Shown here one piece after another: positions 6,025 through 7,987 of a DNA stretch of 7,987 nt. Under the pieces are notes generated by a model, which made no database searches, was not told where the DNA came from, and saw nothing but the letters and a program-made list of their open reading frames with translations. The translations under genes were made by a program, and so were the position numbers. Origin of the DNA: an uncultured Chlamydiae bacterium (GTDB lineage: Bacteria; Chlamydiota; Chlamydiia; Chlamydiales; CALBHK01); assembly GCA_937894565.1 (NCBI GenBank), contig CALBHK010000094.1:1-7987 (forward strand), written 5' to 3'. Within the stretch, counting starts at the first letter, position 1; the number at the start of each line of letters is the position of its first letter.

Positions 6025-7915
6025 AGTAAAAAAGTTTCTTTTTGTGGGAGCTGAAAAAGATAGGGAAGCCTTTTATCAAATGGCCCAAAAGGCCGGTATC
6101 ATCCATTTTGATGGGGTTAAACTTTCGCTTTCTCCTCAAATTCCTATCTTTCAGGCCATTCAGGTGCTGATGAGTGTAGCTCGTCAAGAGCAAGAAGAAT
6201 TGAACGATTTTACCGAAACTGAAGAACTCGTCAAGAAAATTAACACATACAAAAAAGAGTTGGAGGAGCTTTCTGAGGAAGAACGCACTTTAAACTTAGA
6301 AATTCAACGCGTATCTCCCTTTGGCGAGTTTGACTTAGATGATCTACGCTATATTGAGGCGCATTCAAATGATAAATTTAGATTTTTTGTCTCTAAGGGC
6401 CTTTCTAAGAATCAAGAAATTCCAAAAGGTCTTTTTTTGGTTGGTGAAGAATTTGACCTAAAATTTTATTTAGCAATTGATGATGGCGAAAAAGAGTATA
6501 AAGATATGGTAGAGGTGCTTATCGAGCGTTCTCTTTCCATTTTATTAGAAGAAAAAAAACGTTTAACTATCAAAATACACGAAACAGAAAAAGAACTTAA
6601 AGAACTTGCTAAATACAGTGACTTTCTTCATCACGCTTTTTATTTCTATCTAAATGATTATAATTTAAATAAGGTGCAAAATGCTTCCACGCCCCTATTA
6701 AATGACTCTTTATTTACCTCTTATGGTTTTATTCCTGTGAATAAAATAGAACCGGTGATGAAAATTGGAGAAATTTTAGGCGTTTATATTCAGGAAGTGT
6801 TAATTGAAGAAAGTGATGTCATTCCTACGTATCTGGAAAATAAGGGCCTTTCAAAAATAGGAGAGGACCTTATTTCTATATATGATACACCGGGCCCTCA
6901 AGATAAAGATCCCTCTTTATGGGTACTGTGTTCTTTTGCCCTCTTTTTTGCCATGATCGTAGGAGATGCCGGCTATGGGAGCGTCTACCTGCTCCTTTCG
7001 ACTTACTTATGGTATAAATTCCCAAAACCTAGCAAGACGACTAAACGTCTTTTGACACTCGCCACTCTGCTCTCCTGCACCTGTATCATTTGGGGAGTGT
7101 TGACCAATTCTTATTTTGGAATGGATGTTGGAGTTCAGAGCCCTATTAGAAGCACTTCGGGCATTCACTATCTGGCAAAGAAGAAAGCAGAATATATCAT
7201 CAAGCATCAAGTCGCGCCTTATGCAGAATGGGGTAAAGAATTCCCTCAAATAAAATCAGCTCAAACGGGCGACGATGTTCTTAAAATTGCTAAAACAAAG
7301 CCTGATGGCTCTCTAGATCATGCTATTCTTAACAGCCTATCAAGCTCAATCATGATGGAGTTAGCTCTTTTTATCGGTGTTCTGCATATTTGTTTTTCTT
7401 TTGCTCGTTATCTGGATAAAAATTGGAAGGGATTTGGATGGATTCTTGCAATGATCGGGGCTTATCTTTATTTTCCTGAGCAGGTGGGAGCTATCACCCT
7501 TCTTCAGTATGTCTTTGGATTAACTCCACAGGAAGGAATCAAAGAAGGGCTTTATCTATTAGCAGGTGGGAGCGCCTTAGCTGTCAGCCTTTCTATCATT
7601 CAATCGGGATGGATAGGCATACTAGAAATCATGAGCCCTATTCAAATTTTTTCCGATGTGATGTCCTATTTGCGTCTATTTGCGCTAGGATTGGCAGGAG
7701 GAATTTTAAGCACTACGATTAATAGCATGGCGGATAGCATGCCCCTTGTAATTGCTATAGTTTTAATGGCGATGGCCCATATGATCAATATGATATTAGG
7801 AGTGATGAGCGGCACAATTCATGGCTTGCGTCTTAATTTTTTGGAATGGTATCACTATTCGTTTGAGGGGGGTGGAAAACCCTTCCAGGCCCTTAAAGTG
7901 ATGAAAATGGAATAG
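6014..7915 (+). CDS. atpI: V-type ATP synthase subunit I (a-subunit; stator and ion channel)
   Basis: This is 633 residues from ATG 6014. A GTG at 6008 is in frame, but GGGAG at 6004-6008 lies five bases before the ATG and overlaps that GTG, so the ATG is preferred. The first about 300 residues are soluble, with charged coiled-coil stretches near 60-105 and 165-205, and begin MHLKVKKFLFVG as is typical. The rest is the membrane domain. Segments start at about 303 (WVLCSFALFFAMIVGDAGYG) and 346, followed by a hydrophilic loop of about 70 residues (370-440). Further helices lie near 447, 475, 514, 533, 551 and 577. SYLRLFALGLAGG (551-563) contains Arg554, the equivalent of the essential a-subunit arginine that faces the ring carboxylates. 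HGLRLNFLEWYHYSFEGGG (603-621) is the family C-terminal signature. It overlaps atpD by 11 bases. Confidence 0.97.
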   Translation: MHLKVKKFLFVGAEKDREAFYQMAQKAGIIHFDGVKLSLSPQIPIFQAIQVLMSVARQEQEELNDFTETEELVKKINTYKKELEELSEEERTLNLEIQRVSPFGEFDLDDLRYIEAHSNDKFRFFVSKGLSKNQEIPKGLFLVGEEFDLKFYLAIDDGEKEYKDMVEVLIERSLSILLEEKKRLTIKIHETEKELKELAKYSDFLHHAFYFYLNDYNLNKVQNASTPLLNDSLFTSYGFIPVNKIEPVMKIGEILGVYIQEVLIEESDVIPTYLENKGLSKIGEDLISIYDTPGPQDKDPSLWVLCSFALFFAMIVGDAGYGSVYLLLSTYLWYKFPKPSKTTKRLLTLATLLSCTCIIWGVLTNSYFGMDVGVQSPIRSTSGIHYLAKKKAEYIIKHQVAPYAEWGKEFPQIKSAQTGDDVLKIAKTKPDGSLDHAILNSLSSSIMMELALFIGVLHICFSFARYLDKNWKGFGWILAMIGAYLYFPEQVGAITLLQYVFGLTPQEGIKEGLYLLAGGSALAVSLSIIQSGWIGILEIMSPIQIFSDVMSYLRLFALGLAGGILSTTINSMADSMPLVIAIVLMAMAHMINMILGVMSGTIHGLRLNFLEWYHYSFEGGGKPFQALKVMKME

Positions 7916-7987
7916 ACATCTTGCGTCATTTACTTTGCTTGAAAAAATTGATATTTTTTGAGCAGATTTATTGGAAAATTTTGAGTT
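7916..7987. other. Start of the atpI-downstream region; no gene seen
   Basis: 72 AT-rich bases follow the atpI stop. There is no ATG with a convincing ribosome binding site and no sign of the hydrophobic N-terminus of subunit K. In Chlamydia, atpK follows atpI, so its start is expected just beyond the window edge. A weak A-T-only stem (7942-7948 with 7953-7959) is present but not convincing as a terminator. Confidence 0.5.

Noticed and set aside
7942..7959. Terminator hairpin after atpI
   Set aside because: The stem is seven A-T pairs with a 4-base loop and no GC content, too weak for termination, and atpK is expected to follow in the same operon.

Overview
The window carries most of a chlamydial V-type (A/V-type) ATPase operon on the + strand. 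The order is atpE, a DUF2764-type gene, atpA, atpB, atpD, atpI, the same order known from Chlamydia, where atpK (the membrane ring subunit) follows atpI. The AT-rich composition, the gene order, the DUF2764-like protein in place of a recognisable subunit C, and proteins that look divergent from Chlamydia itself suggest an environmental chlamydia (Parachlamydia/Waddlia/Simkania-like). The exact lineage cannot be read from this sequence alone.

Layout. Bases 1-13 are the 3' end of the Illumina sequencing adapter, so the left edge is a contig end with untrimmed adapter. Bases 40-516 (minus strand) encode a small secreted protein or lipoprotein of unknown function. A 157-bp AT-rich divergent intergenic region (517-673) holds the likely promoters for both directions. 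From 674 to 7915 the six ATPase operon genes run head to tail with very short gaps or overlaps: 8 bp, then ATGA, then a 153-bp interruption, then an 8-bp overlap, then an 11-bp overlap. The window ends 72 bp after atpI, before any atpK.

How the genes work together. AtpA (catalytic) and AtpB (non-catalytic) form the A3B3 head. AtpD is the central rotor shaft, AtpE is part of the peripheral stalk, and AtpI is the membrane a/I subunit carrying the essential arginine of the ion path. The DUF2764 protein sits where subunit C (eukaryotic d) lies in Thermus-type operons and may be its divergent equivalent.

Most notable observation. The only long gap in the operon, between atpA and atpB, is filled by a 160-bp nearly perfect inverted repeat (3891-4050) flanked by TTA direct repeats. 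Removing the repeat plus one TTA restores a reading frame in which atpA ends ...LGEL-stop, with its TGA overlapping the atpB ATG as ATGA, the same junction seen between the DUF2764 gene and atpA. This is strong internal evidence for a MITE-like insertion at an ancestral overlap. The insertion also supplies a new atpA stop codon, a Shine-Dalgarno-ATG, and a 54-codon ORF that crosses the whole palindrome and ends on the atpB start, possibly preserving translational coupling.
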